A program made the position numbers and the translations under genes. Under the pieces are notes generated by a model. It ran no database searches. It saw nothing but the letters and a program-made list of their open reading frames with translations, and was not told where the DNA came from. Positions 37,600-50,560 of a stretch of DNA of 64,000 nucleotides are shown piece after piece (the stretch's first letter is position 1; the number at the start of each line of letters is the position of its first letter). The stretch spans positions 7,932,402 to 7,996,401 of the forward strand of contig NC_035174.2 in assembly GCF_001659605.2 (NCBI RefSeq), written 5' to 3'. The stretch comes from Manihot esculenta. Taxonomy: Eukaryota; Streptophyta; Magnoliopsida; Malpighiales; Euphorbiaceae.

Positions 37600-40500
37600 A
37601 GTGAGGTAGAGATACACGGTTTTGGGTTATCACGGTACTGAAACTATTGTGAGCTTGTGATACCCAGGAGTTTCCGGGAATTATTTTTGTTTTCATATTT
37701 TCCTGGAAAATATGCTTTTTCTATATGCACAATATTCTGCTACTGTTTGGCATCGCAGAAAATATATGGTATCTTTCCCAAGAGAATCTTTAGATCCCTC
37801 CCGCAGTATATTTGCTTTTCTATCATGTTGATACCATCAGATTTTTTTTTAGAAAAAAAAAAAAAAGAAAAGTATAATATTAATTAATTAAAAATAGAAT
37901 GGTTTCTCATTGATTTAAAATTTAAATTACGTATTTATCTAAATAATTAATTACATTATCAACAGAATCAATCATCAAGTTTTCGTGAGTGATGTGTAAA
38001 GATTTAATTATGTTTCTATATAATTCTTAAAGCCCCTCCACTTTTCTCTTATTTCATTTCTACTTTCAATTGCTTCTCTTACACTGCTCTTCTGAAATAA
38101 TTGAGATAATAACTAATGGCAAATAAAATATCTTTTATATTTCTATTGTTATTTAGACATTAACCACAATAATTAAAAATAATTTATTAAAATTTAAGAT
38201 ATTATTTATTTATGAATATATTAAATTTTATTATGATTAATGGATTGATTATTATATTTTTAAAATTAAATATTTAAATTTTTATATAATTATTCCGTTC
38301 AAATTAAAATTAATTCTATTAGTAAACCAATTACAGAAAAAATAAATATTTAAAATATTTAAAATACTCCTTTTCAATATAATAAAAATTTTATATTGTA
38401 CAAACTATAATATAATTTTTAAATTTTAGTATAATTGATATATCAATTTTTAGATTTTTTAAATTAAATTTTTAAATTTTTTATATTTAATTTATTTAAA
38501 TTATAATTTTTTTATTTATTAAATATATTAATTTAAAATTAATAGAGTGTCAAAATTTAAAAGTTACTTTGTACTATCTAAAAATAATTGAAATTATAAA
38601 TATTTTTTAAAAAATTTTAAAATTATAAGTATTGAAATTTCTTAATAAATAAAAATTAAATAATAAAAAGTGTTATAAATTAATTAAATGAAATAATATA
38701 AATAAAAGTTAATTAAAATTTAAGTATTTTTTAAATATAAAATTAAAAATTAAAATATTTAAATTATAATAAATAAAGATATTAAGTGATTTAAGTGTAT
38801 GATTTAAAAAATAAAGAAATTAATATATTAATTATATTAAAATTTAAGGTGTTAAGGACAGTTTATTTATTTAAAAAAATAATCAAGATATTTTTATATT
38901 TTTAACAGTAAAAATAAATAAATAATTTAAAATATTTAATTTTAAAATATAAATATTAATTTATTAATTATACTAAAATTTAAAACAAAAATATAATTTA
39001 TTTTTATTTACTGTTGCAAGCTATATATAATTAATAGTTTATTGAAATATATATACATAAGATTAAAACTTTAATGGTTAATAAAATATATTTCACTTTT
39101 TAATGTAAATATTTTTTATTATATAAAAATAAATATTATAACTAATATAATTATTTTTATATTTATTTATTTTATAATTATAAATAATTTGTTAATATAT
39201 AAAAAAATATTTCAATAAAAAATTTATATTCAATAAATATTAAAAATATAATATAACCAAATAAAAGAGAAAATCTTATGAAGAAAAAAATTTTTAAAAT
39301 TAAAAGTGACTGAAAATATAGCTGATAGAGGCACCCGTCTTTTTAAATCTGTTATGCATCAGATATTTGACAACTTATCCGTAATACCTAAAATTTGATA
39401 ATTAGATGGATAAAATTTGATATTTTTTAAATTTATTTAAATATATTTATTATTAGATTAAATAATATAATAATTTTTATATTTTTATTTATTTTAAAAT
39501 AAATTTTAAATGTACATAAAAAAAGATTTTGAGCTATTTATCCTTTTATGTTTTTTTAATATAATATGATTTTAGCTAATAACTAAATTAAATTTTAGTT
39601 TTCTTTTTCTAATTATATTTATGGAAAAGTCTCTAAAGAACTAATAATAAAATTACATTGCATCAAATAATTAAAAATAAATAAATTATTTGATACATTC
39701 TTTTTATTCAAATCATAAATAAATTATTTTTTATATATGTTTAGAAAAATTAAAAAATTTTAATTTTAATTTTTAAAATTTTATGAAAATTAATTTTAAA
39801 TTAAAAGTAAATCTTATCAAAATTATTAAAATTTTATAATAAATCATTTTATTTGAAACGGTTTGTATCAAAAAAGCAAGCGGCTTGAGCATCTCGTATC
39901 CGTGAAATTTTGGGAACGGAGATATTGTGATTTCCACTCACTTTTCTTTGTATGGTGTCACGGAGTTCTTCGCTGCTGCCGCCCAACGAATCATCCGGCA
40001 TCAATTGTGATTCTATTGCTTTCTTTAAAGATTATCATGAGTTTTTTTTATTTTTTTAAAAGGTTTCTTTTAGAAATTATTAACACCATTATATAATTCT
40101 ATTAATTTAAGATAAAAAGTTTAAAATTTTTATTTTTCTAATCCTAAAATATTATATAAACAACTTAATTATGATCATTCATAGACACACCTACATGCAA
40201 TTAATTTTTTTTTATATCAGTTATAATTTTAAATTAAAAAAATTAAAAAAAATTGCAAGGCTGCTAAATTAATAAAGTTGAGAAGGGAGATGGGTCCCAC
40301 GGAGTCTCAATCAAAGAAATTGAGGGCCCAAACGCATAAGCTCTCAGCTAACTTTCATTTTTGCAGCATTTATAAAATGATAAGAACAGTGTGTGATATT
40401 TGGACGTACACACAGCAACAACTGGGGGGCCTGGGTGGGCCAGCCCTAATTTTGTCTTATTGATATCAAACACGTTGACACTTGCAGACCCACATACACT

Positions 40501-41484
40501 GATTGTTATCAACGTGTATAAATCTCCAAATCCAAATGGGTTTTATTAATTAATTATCATCCAGCAGTGGCAGTGGGGTTCCACTTCCCTGATAAACCTT
40601 TTCGTTGTAATTTGACGTCGTTTTCACAAGAAATGAATATCCAGCTATCAGGAATTATAATGGAAATTACATGTCTCAAATTGGACGAGACTTGCTGCCA
40701 CTTGCCTTATCACACTAGACACTGGCTTTGGATATCTCAGTGTCTGGTCTTTTAGGATCCATGTAGAGGCGTTTTACCTATGTGGATAAAACTGCTTGGA
40801 TTCCGCCACAGAATTGGCTCGCTCTCTCTGCCTTCCTTAGATTGGAAGTTGGAAGCACGCAACGATGAATGGTGATGAAGAAGGTCAGGAAACCAGTCTA
40901 GTCATGTCCCATAGCTGACAAATTTCTCCCCCAAAAGAAGCCAAAACTTGTTTTCAGGAGTGCGAATTGATTGTGATTACATACCAATTGATATATTAAA
41001 ATCCGCAATTTTAGAGTATGTAGTGCAAGAATTAAAGTGAGATGTCATAAATTTTTTATTTTTTAATTAAATGTTTTGAATTTAAATTTTATATATAAAA
41101 CTTAGAAAGCAGTTTGCATAAGTGTTCAAATTAATCGAGTACATGGTTAAAGAAGTGTATGTTAGTATTAGTGTTAGTGAGTAATGGCATTGCAGTGCCT
41201 AGTTTTATTATGGTGGAGTGGAGTATTACGTTGGAGTGGGACCCCAGTTACAAAGACTAAACCACTCGATGGCACAAACAAAACATGCCACAGAATATTC
41301 CTCCCCAGTAATTGATTATTATATGGAAATCAAATGACTTTTTTTAAGGAGATTCTCCAAATTTTTATATAAAATTTAGATTTTGAAAATAAAATTAATT
41401 ATTAACTCATTAATTTTTTTATATTTAATGTAATAAAATAATAAATAAAAAGATTGAAGGGATAAAATTTAACCCATTTAATTT
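37600..41484. other. Very AT-rich intergenic DNA
   Basis: From about 37880 to 39860 the DNA is nearly only A and T, with hardly any codon run free of stops and no recognisable gene. Such blocks can act as matrix attachment regions, though nothing specific shows it here. 40280-40900 returns to normal composition but holds no recognised gene. Confidence 0.45.
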
Positions 41485-41830
41485 TTTTTAATAAAAAATA
41501 AAAACTTTATTAAATTTTAAAAACGATCAATTCAGAAATATAATTAGAAGAAATACAATTAAGAGGCTTAGAAAAAATTTCAATCAGACTCAGAATATTA
41601 TGACTAATTTGAGCAAACGCATGAGCTATACCATTAGCAGACCTAAAAACAAAATTAATAAAAATAAAAATAATCTCCGAAATAAGAGACTTACAATAAA
41701 AAATAAAACCACTAAATGATGATAAATCCTCATAATTGGAATCAGTTATAACTCGAATCAAAAGTTGAGCGTCTAATTCTATAATAATCGAAAATTAACC
41801 ATCATTCTTGAGCCGGTTTAAAGCTTCAGC
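41485..41830 (-). mobile_element. LINE fragment with RNase H-type C-terminal region
   Basis: On the minus strand, 41761-41510 codes for a stretch with DSNYEDLSS, CKSLISEI, FIFINFVFRSANGIAHAFAQ, which matches the shape of the RNase H domain found at the end of plant LINE polyproteins (typical motif FVxRxxNxxAHxLA). A stop, a short AT-rich tail with TAATAAAG and an A-rich end follow. The reverse transcriptase part is missing, so it is a 5'-truncated dead copy. Confidence 0.6.
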
Positions 41831-44800
41831 ATCAAAATTTAATTCATTTAATTTGATATAATATTATTTCAAATGTTGTATTAAGCGGAAATATAATGTA
41901 ATGAATATACATTCATTAGAAGTCATATATTAATTTAATGTGAATTTTAATTTAAAATTAAATATAATAAAATTTTCTCTTTATTTTTTATATTTTATTA
42001 ATTGAATTTAATCGATAACTACTAACTAGTAAAGATAATTTATTTTATCAAATTTTATTTATTAAAATTTTAATTAAATTTTATATAATATATTTGATAG
42101 AACTGAAAAATAAAACTATGTTGCCGATTAGTTTATTAAATAAAGTTGTGCAGAAATTTATCAAATTGTAAGAAATAAAGTAAGCTCAACTGCTATGCTC
42201 ATATTAATAAAGTGAAAAGAAGAATCAGAGAATTATAATATTTATAACTCAAAAATAATTATTTAAGATAATAAAGTATTTTAGATAATAACATATATTT
42301 TATTTATGTAATTATTATATTTTATACCGTAAAATAACAGAGTTAATTATAATATTTTATAAAAATTCAATGATTCGATCAGTCTTTTAATAAAAAATTT
42401 CATCAATTAATCGATAAAAAATTTGATAATACAGACATAAAAAAGAGTTTGCTGAATCATAACTTCATATGTAAAAACCTTATCTCAATGAAAGAAAATA
42501 TCAAATTGAAATCGATTTGAAATATCTGAAATTTTTTTTTTTATCTTATTAAGATTGAACCTTATCTAATTATATTCTTATCGTATAGTCTTATTTTGGA
42601 GTGCGAGCATATAACTTTTTTAAATAATTATTGTATAATATCAATATTTATTATGTGATTTTATTATTTAAACAACACTAAATTTTAAAAAGCAATTATC
42701 TACTTCATAAAATAAAAAATAAAATATGTATAATTAGTTAAAATTAAGAGTTTGATGATTAACCTGCATATCAATAATTTTAAAACTATATAAAAATTTA
42801 ATTAAATTGGCAATAATAATTTTTTTAAATTATATATATATATATAATTCTATTTAAACTTAAAAAAGATGGAATGTTTGATCAAAATAAAGGCAATAAT
42901 ATTTTCAATGCTAATAATTGAGTTTTATAGATAATGCTTGAAAATTTCTTGAAAACTATGATTTAGACAGTTGATTTGATGTGAATAATAATTTCTGTAT
43001 TTAATATTAATTAAAAAATTATTAATGGAAAATAATAATTTGCCATTGATTTAATAATAAGGAAATCACATTTTAAATATTAAGTACCAAGGTTTTTCAA
43101 TTTTAAGTATTATTTAATTCATTCTATATCTGAGAAATTTTTCAATTTTTTCATTGTTGAGATTTTTAAACTTTTTATCGATAGTAATTAAAAATTAAAG
43201 CACAGGACAAACGTTTTTAACATCAATTTGCATTTATTAATAAATTATAAATAAAAAATATAGCTTTATGATAAATCTATTATAAAATTTACGAAATATA
43301 AAATTATTTAAAACAAAATAAGTCTGTCAATCAATAATTATTAATTAATTTAGACGTAAAATAATAAAAAACAAAGAAAATTAGATATATTATTATTTAA
43401 ATAAATTAAAATTAAGTGATAAAATGAAACGATTCTCAAATTTAAGTAAATATGTATGAAAATTACTCTAATAATCTGTCAAAATTTAAACAATTCCATC
43501 ACATTTAAAATGGCTAAAATTATTATTATTATTTTTTAAAAGGAAAAACAGAAGAAAGAACAAATAACTTGTAGAGAAAGACAGAAAGGTCAACGGGTAG
43601 CAGGCCCATTTCACTTGGATCAGTTTTGGGCCCTTCCCGGCGGTATCTCTCCCATCCTAGTTCTGTTCATTACGAGTTTTAACAACGTCAAACTAAAACC
43701 TGTGGTTCAAATTTTAATGTCTTATATTTTTAGTTCAGAACTCAGAGCATAAGGGTTATTCTGTCTTCAAAGATTTAATAAAAGCACAACTCTTTATTAC
43801 CTTAAAAGAAATTTTAAAGTAGAACTCCTCTAGATTCCCAGAGCAAATAGAAATGAAAATGACTGGAATTTCATTTTCACCTCTTTAAAAATTGAATCTT
43901 TTTTGGCTTTCAGGCGAGAGGTTTGAGGAATGCGAGCAAGGGAGATGGAGGAGGAAACAGGTTTGAATATTTCCAAAATGGAATTTCTAACGGTTACCAA
44001 CAACCTCTGTCTGGAGGAATCCACGAGAGATATTATTATACTTGTATTACGTATGTAATAATGAATTATTAAGAAATTGATGAATACCCTCAAATCCAAA
44101 TATAATAAAGCAAATGAGTGGTGGATACCCTCAAATCAATGCATCAGCCAGAACTTGCAGATCATATGAACTTCACCGGACAGCTTCAAATGAAAATGAG
44201 TTTCATTGCTTGCAGTGACCAATAATCTACAATTGAACTTGTTCCTCTGAAGTTGTTGTCTCAGAGCACGCACACGGGAAGAAGTGGACCAGCAACATAG
44301 AGATGTTGAGTTAACAGGCAATAGAAGCAGAGTCAGACCAGTCCACCCGGACTGATCAGTAGCAGAGCTAGTGGCTTTGATTCTTTATTATGAAAGGCAG
44401 TGCTCTACACCAAGAAGCAATATTCCAATACTGAGCAGCATGAGCTCTGAAGGGTCACTGTATGGATTCTGATATTGATTCAGTGGTCCTAAAGCTCGTG
44501 AAGAAATTGAGTCCAAGGAGAAACGTGCCTAGTTTTCTTATCTGTCTCGAAGATAATCTTGCTGTTACCTTTAGTTGTTGGGTTTTGACTTCAGTTTGTT
44601 TTTGGGCAGCCAAACTGTACTTGTATTAATTTGTTTATTGTTCAAGGATGTTTGGTCTGGATTAACAATAATCAAGGGCTTCTCAGGAGTATCTAAGACC
44701 TGTATGAGATTTCATTAGTTGGTGGTTATAGATTATGGTTAGTTGATCCGTAGCTTTAGACGGTCCCATGATAATTTTTATAATAGTATGAGGTTTTACA

Positions 44801-45520
44801 ATTAGTTCCATGTGGATCCATGGTCTGTCTAATCATGCTTCCTGAAAATTCAACCAAAATTGACTTGGTGAGATATTCTGCGGCGCATGTGGAGCATATG
44901 CAAAGTCTGTGAGACAAAATTCTCATATTGTCTCCACTCAGGACCTAGGGATCTACTACATCATTCAACATACCTAGAGATGATAATGGAGGACAGTGGC
45001 CACCCCATATCGCTAAAATCTATTATTTGGGGTGAAGTTTATCGGCTCAAAACGGCTATAGCCATCATGACAGGATCACTTGGTCATCATGTGAGAGCAA
45101 CTGGTGGATTCCCATTGGACCTTTTGTTGTAGTTAGCAATTTTATTAAGTGATGTTTCAGTGCTTCAATTTTATAACCGAAACAACTCTGAATTCAGAAG
45201 CTTCTTTATAACCATAAATTACTTCTTGTGTCCCATTAGCTGCAGCTATCAGACTAATCATTCTCCAAAACCCAAAAAGGCATACGTAATATAGAAGAGG
45301 ATTTAGATTTAGGAGGATGCAGAACACTAAGGTGGCTAGTGGTGGCTCATGGGTAGATGTGCATTAGTGCTTTTTTGGCAGCGCAGTGGCGTTGGTGTTG
45401 GTAGGAGGAGCATGAAAGGACTAAAGAGCAGTGTTGTGTTGGAGTGGCCCGGGTGGGTATGGTTGGTGTAGCCTTACCTGCCCTTAACCGATTCCAATGC
45501 AAGTCAGAGCAATCAGTCAA
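41831..45520. other. AT-rich DNA with unassigned short open stretches
   Basis: 41831-43560 is AT-rich with nothing recognised. From 43560 to 45520 composition is nearer to genic. Short open stretches occur at 44136-44321 (minus), 44463-44630 (plus, starting MDSDIDSVVLKLVKK) and 44887-45132 (plus). None matches a family I know and none has a convincing splice partner. Confidence 0.3.
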
Positions 45521-45527
45521 GCAAAGC

Positions 45528-45549
45528 CTCTCTCTCTCTCTCTCTCTCC
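45528..45549. repeat. (CT)n run upstream of the MIZ1-like gene
   Basis: About 10 CT units, 386 bp before the ATG, probably in the promoter or 5' UTR. CT/GA runs are common in plant leaders and promoters. Confidence 0.8.
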
Positions 45550-45934
45550 ATTCATCTCCTTATTTGGAGCTTCATCCCCACGCAGTGATTGAGAAATAAC
45601 ACAAGGCATTGTCCCCTTAGATTCCACTGTTGCTGCGTCCCCGTTTCGAAATCTCATCTCTTGTCTATTTCCATCTGCCTCTTTTCTCCTTGTTTATTGT
45701 CTTTAAGCTCCACAATTCTTTGTTTTCTGTTCAGTTAGGTGGGGCTGTTCACCTTACTTTTGTCAGGATTCTCTTTGCTAGGCCTTTCCTCTGTCCCACA
45801 AGGCTTACAAAAAGTCTATAGAAGCAAAGAATCAAATCACCCTCCACACAGCCACTATAATCTATATGCAAGGAAACACAACCAGAATCTCTATCTTTTG
45901 AAGAATTTGCTCTCTTTAGCCTTTTTCACCCCAG

Positions 45935-46732
45935 ATGAAGACAATTATGGCCAAGACCCCTCACGACTCTTCTTTCTCTTTCTCCAGGAGGTATTTCAAC
46001 TGGAGAAAAAAGGTTGTTGAAGTTGAAGATGATGATGAGGAAATCTTAACTTTCAACTCCTCCTCACATTTCTCTTGTGGGGAGGAGTTGAAAGATGATC
46101 AGGAATTTAGAATCTCGCTGCCCTCTGAAGAGATGCCTTCTGGAGTACGAGCACCCAGGAAAAAGCTTCCTATTGTAGCTGTTTCTAAGCTCCGATCAGC
46201 TCTTACTGTTTTCAGCAAAGGCCGACCAACATATCACTCAGGTCTAGGAACCAAATTGATAGGTACTCTTTTTGGGTATCGTCGGGGTCATGTCCATTTT
46301 GCACTCCAAGATGATGCCAAACTGAATCCAGCTTTCTTGATTGAGCTTGCAACGCCAACTAGTGTATTAGTCCGGGAAATGGCTTCTGGGTTAGTGAGAA
46401 TTGCTTTAGAGTGTGAAAAAAAGCCACAGAAAAAAGCTGGAAAGTTGGTGGAGGAGCCTCTATGGAGGACTTATTGCAATGGCAAGAAATGTGGGTATGC
46501 AATGAAGCGTGAGTGTGGTCCTGAAGAGTGGAAGGTGTTGAAGGCTGTGGAGCCAATTTCAATGGGTGCTGGCGTGCTGCCGGGGAATGGAGCAGGGTCC
46601 GAAGGGGAACTCATGTATATGAGAGCCAGGTTTGAGAGAGTTGTGGGTTCAAAAGACTCGGAAGCATTTTACATGATGAATCCTGATGGGTCTGGAGGTC
46701 CTGAACTCAGTGTTTATTTGCTTAGAGTTTAG
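45935..46732 (+). CDS. MIZU-KUSSEI 1-like protein (DUF617)
   Basis: Intronless, 265 residues. The first 100 residues are variable, with a basic Ser/Phe/Arg-rich start and an acidic patch (VEVEDDDEE, 28-36). From about 103 the DUF617 domain starts with GLGTKLIGTLFGYRRGHVHF, goes on with FLIELATPTSVLVREMASGL and runs to the C-terminus (ELSVYLLRV), as in the family. MIZ1 of Arabidopsis is needed for root hydrotropism and sits at the ER membrane; most paralogs in plants have no tested role. The start at 45935 was chosen as the first in-frame ATG; MAK four codons later is an alternative. It stands alone, far from other genes, in a GC-richer island. Which DUF617 paralog it is cannot be told from this window. 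Confidence 0.92.
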   Translation: MKTIMAKTPHDSSFSFSRRYFNWRKKVVEVEDDDEEILTFNSSSHFSCGEELKDDQEFRISLPSEEMPSGVRAPRKKLPIVAVSKLRSALTVFSKGRPTYHSGLGTKLIGTLFGYRRGHVHFALQDDAKLNPAFLIELATPTSVLVREMASGLVRIALECEKKPQKKAGKLVEEPLWRTYCNGKKCGYAMKRECGPEEWKVLKAVEPISMGAGVLPGNGAGSEGELMYMRARFERVVGSKDSEAFYMMNPDGSGGPELSVYLLRV

Positions 46733-49060
46733 GTTTATTGCCAATAAGTGGGGAAGCATCAGCAATCCATCCATCCACTTTCATGGTGCTTTTTCTTTTG
46801 TGCTTCTGATGTTTTTTTTTTTTTTTGAACTTCATTTCGGTTTTTGGGATTAATAGTAGCTTATATCATGCTTAGTAATCTCTAGGAAATTTGGTGAAGC
46901 AGAACAAGAATGGTATGGTAGATGGGTGTGGGGTATAATTATGTATAGGTGAAGGAAATGGTTTCATAAAAGGATGGTGGAACTGGTTTAGCCTTTATGG
47001 GCAATGGATCTTGGCGCAGATGAGATTGCATTTATAAACCCTTCTTTTCTCCATTTAAAAGTCTCAACTACTTTAACATGGTTTGGTGGTTTGCCAGAAA
47101 TTTTACATGAAACCTTTTCAGCCGGAGTAGAAAGGAAACTAACAATGGCAGATAAGAAATCTCACAAATATCATACATAAAGGTAAAATTTCTGGAGTAG
47201 AATGGCTTCTAGTGCAATAACATGTAGAACACATTTGGTGCCAGATTTCTGCTTTTCATTTCCTTATTACTGCATATATCCCCTTTAATTATGGACTGAA
47301 AAGGGGGGAATTAACAGAAGGGTAAAAGTTCAAATCCACAAGCTTATGAATTTGGAGTCAAACGAGGAAGAAAGACTCTAATATAATCCAAATATGTTTG
47401 TTTAATTGTTTCCACATCTTGAGCATTTCAAGGTGAAAATCCAATGCTACAGCTTTTTATTTTCTTTTGGGTTTATGTTATGTGATGAAATCGAAAGGAA
47501 AGCTATATATTTGCATTGAAAATGGTAAAAGAAAATTTTGAATGGAGAGAAAGGATAACCACATTGTGTTCTTTTCTCTGCAGAATAAGTCTAAAAATTG
47601 CATCTATCCCATAAATTCTCTTGTAATACCCAATAATACAATTTATATGGGCATAATGAAAGACATTTTCTCTTAGAAAAAAAAAAAATCCGTCCATAAA
47701 GATAAGACTTGTAGTAAAATTTTTCATTTTCTTGTTATCCTCTTGTGGTTTCTTTCACTTTTCCTTTTTTTCTCTGTGGTGGGAAGGAATTTTGTTTGCC
47801 AGATTTTCCTATTTTTATTTGAATTGTCCAATTAGTTAAAAGGGATTGCGAGTTTTTTTTTAATTTTTTTGCCAATAAATAGATAAATTTCATTTCAGCA
47901 AGCAATGAGAGGCTTATGTATGAAGCCAATTCAAAAGAGGTTACATGAAAATGGGCTTAACAGGGCAACTAGTGGGTCAACCCTTATTTTAAAGGAAAAA
48001 ATAAATTATAATTTATTATATAAAAAAATCAGTTAAATTAATAGTAAAATTTTGATATTATATTCAATTAAGAAAATAAATTATAAATATATATATATAT
48101 GTATCATAAACTTTTAAAATATTTTACATATTGCAAATAATGATCAATTTTGCCCGTATGATCTCCTGAGTTTTAGGGTGGGTGCGTATTGATTAATTCG
48201 GTTTAAAATTAAATTTAATTAAATAAATTAAAAAATTTAATTTTAATTATTTTAATAAATTAAAAAATTTAATTTTAATATTTAAAATAATTAAATAAAT
48301 TATTTTTATTAGAAATTAAATCAAATTAAACCGATTTAATTCACTAAATTGAATTTGATAAAAAATTAAATTAAATCAAATCGATCTGATTTAGTTTAAT
48401 TTAATTCGATTTAATTGATTTAAATTTTTATTAAATTTTTATTTTTTACACTCTATTTTTAATATTTTAAAATTTAATTGAATGTTTTAACTTTAATTAT
48501 AATATAATTTCTCTATGTCATTAAAAATAATATATTACTACTACTAATAAGTTCGATTTAATTTTTTATTAAAATTAAATCGAAATAACTGAAATTTTTA
48601 AAATTAAAAATTAAAAAAAATAAAAAGTTAAACTGATACTGCTATCCAGTTATTATTTTTTATTAATGAATAATCAAATGTATAATTTGCTCCCACACTT
48701 CTTTATAGAAAAGAATTAAAAAAAATTGTTGGAACAATTGAATAGCAGACCAGTTAACTAATTGATTAAATAATTAATTCAGTTGTAAAATGATTTTATT
48801 TTGTGTGTTTAAACAAAAAAATTCCAAATGATTTTATTTTGTGTGTTTAAACAAAAAAATTCCAAAACTTGTCGCCAACCACTGTAGGTTTGCGATCATG
48901 CAACACCGAATTGCCTGTCGCATTGGCAACCATAAAAGCAAGGGCAAGGGTGGTTGAGTGAGCATAGGGACAGGATAGAGAGGGAACGATGTCGTTTTAT
49001 TTTTTATTTATTTATTTATTATATTTATGTTGGCCTAAGCTTTGTGGTCCTTATATATAT
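46733..49060. other. 3' flank of the MIZ1-like gene, then AT-rich DNA
   Basis: 46733-47950 is the probable 3' UTR and spacer, with nothing recognised. 47990-48700 is very AT-rich, with AAATTAAATTAA-type repeats and CGATTTAATT motifs. A perfect 2 x 38-bp tandem duplication lies at 48788-48863. Confidence 0.4.
48788..48863. repeat. Perfect 38-bp tandem duplication
   Basis: Two back-to-back identical 38-bp units (start AAATGATTTTATTTTGTG, end AAAAATTCC). No divergence is seen, so the event is recent or has been homogenised. Confidence 0.85.
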
Positions 49061-49061
49061 A

Positions 49062-49450
49062 TATATTTTATATCAAAGATAGAATATTATTAAAGAGAGC
49101 AGATTACAAGCTAAACCCAGAACACAAGAGTTCAAACTGCTAGATCAACAAGCCCAAGGCCCAAAAATAATTAAAGCCCAACCCCAGTACAACAGCAAAA
49201 AAAAAAAAAAAATGAAAAAAACCCTATGGCAACTGGGATCTCCAACCCGTGGTTGAAACCCACAAATAGAAGGTTGCAGCGCCGTCGTCCATCCACCATA
49301 GTCGACCATGAATAGAAATAAACAAAGAAGACTCGACGATTTGTTTTCCAAGCAAGAAGAAGCCAAAGAGAAAACAATATCATGCAAGATAAGTGAATTA
49401 GGTACTTGATCTAATGAGAACGGAAAGGAAAAAAAGCAACTATGAAGCAT
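49062..49450 (-). mobile_element. LINE (L1-type) 3' remnant
   Basis: On the minus strand the segment ends in CTCTTTAATAATATTCTATC followed by TTTGATATAAAATATATA, the usual 3' end of plant L1 copies. Upstream of it is GC-richer DNA with a T17 run and no intact frame. 5'-truncated and dead. The open frames on its minus strand do not code for a recognised protein. Confidence 0.5.
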
Positions 49451-50189
49451 TTCAGCGGTTGACAGACATATTTGCTTCTAGTTACTAGCAATTTCATTGC
49501 AGAATTATTAATCATACATTTGAATTAAAAATTTTACAAGAATTTAGTGGGATTGAGTTTCCATTTTTGATGGATTGATTTGGGATTTTGCTTAAATTAT
49601 GTAAAGTGCAAAGAAAATCCTAAGATTCTACCTAATATATATATTTTTATAAAATTGATTGACCATTTCAGAAAACTAAATCTATCTAGAGGTTATGGTA
49701 TAACATTTAAAAATTTAGGGTATTAGACAAAATCTGGCAACACCTAGATTTAGAATTAATAATATAAGGGCCTTGGTTGCCCTCAAGACTCAATTATGCA
49801 GTTGTCTGCAAGTAACATCTCAACACTTGTACACAGACATGTTTTTGATAAATTAATTACTTAATATTCTGTCTGTTATATAAATTCAAAGTATAAGTTG
49901 TAACCTAAGACATTAAAAATTTTCAGAATTTACAAATTTCCCATAAATTATGTGGTTTTGTTGAAATTAATCATTAGTGATTTTGAAACGTTAGATGATT
50001 GGATGTGAAGTTGGTTTGTATGGAAACATCTATAAATTATTTGTCTCCTTGTGCTCAAAATTGAGGCTTCAAAGCATCCATCTTTTGCAAGGACCATACA
50101 ATACATTCATAAATTAGTATGAAATATATCAATTTTTTAATTGAGTAATAATATTTTAAAATTCAGAAAATAAAAAGTTGTATGAGTTT
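49451..50189. other. AT-rich spacer
   Basis: No gene or structured repeat recognised. Confidence 0.4.
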
Positions 50190-50560
50190 GGTTAAAAAAT
50201 AATACGTTATCTCTTTTCATTTTGTTTATTAGTAATGTCTAACTGGTTTCTTTATTACAGTACCATTTGTCTCTGTCATTCAATCCCGTACGTATGAATG
50301 TGTTTTCCATGCCTGGCGGCCATTTAATTCCCTCAACGCGCATGAGGCCAGGGTTGCGATCGAGGTGATTTGGCTCGCTCTCCTATCTCTTGTCACATTA
50401 CCGGTTAGACTTTTTTTGCACGAATTCATTCGTACACGGACCCATTCGCGCAACCCGTCTGACCTGTTTCACATTTTCGAACTAGGATACACAGTGCAGG
50501 ACTGATTCGCTAGGGTGGAATTTGATGGGGTTTGAATCAGTATTCTCTTTTAAGGTCTAC
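50190..50560 (+). repeat. Dispersed GC-richer repeat, copy B
   Basis: Second copy of the family at 6680-7060. Shared features in the same order are TTAGTAATGTCTAACTGG, CCCGTACGTA, GCCATTTAATTCCC and a CTATCTCTTGT stretch. It is diverged from copy A by many substitutions and small gaps. No coding capacity. Confidence 0.6.

Noticed and set aside
45739..46020. 93-codon frame overlapping the start of the MIZ1-like gene
   Set aside because: Out of frame with the DUF617 domain and without a known domain; most of it lies in the leader.
49145..49450. Two overlapping minus-strand frames (101 and 70 codons)
   Set aside because: They fall in a LINE 3' remnant with poly-T and lack any recognisable protein motif.
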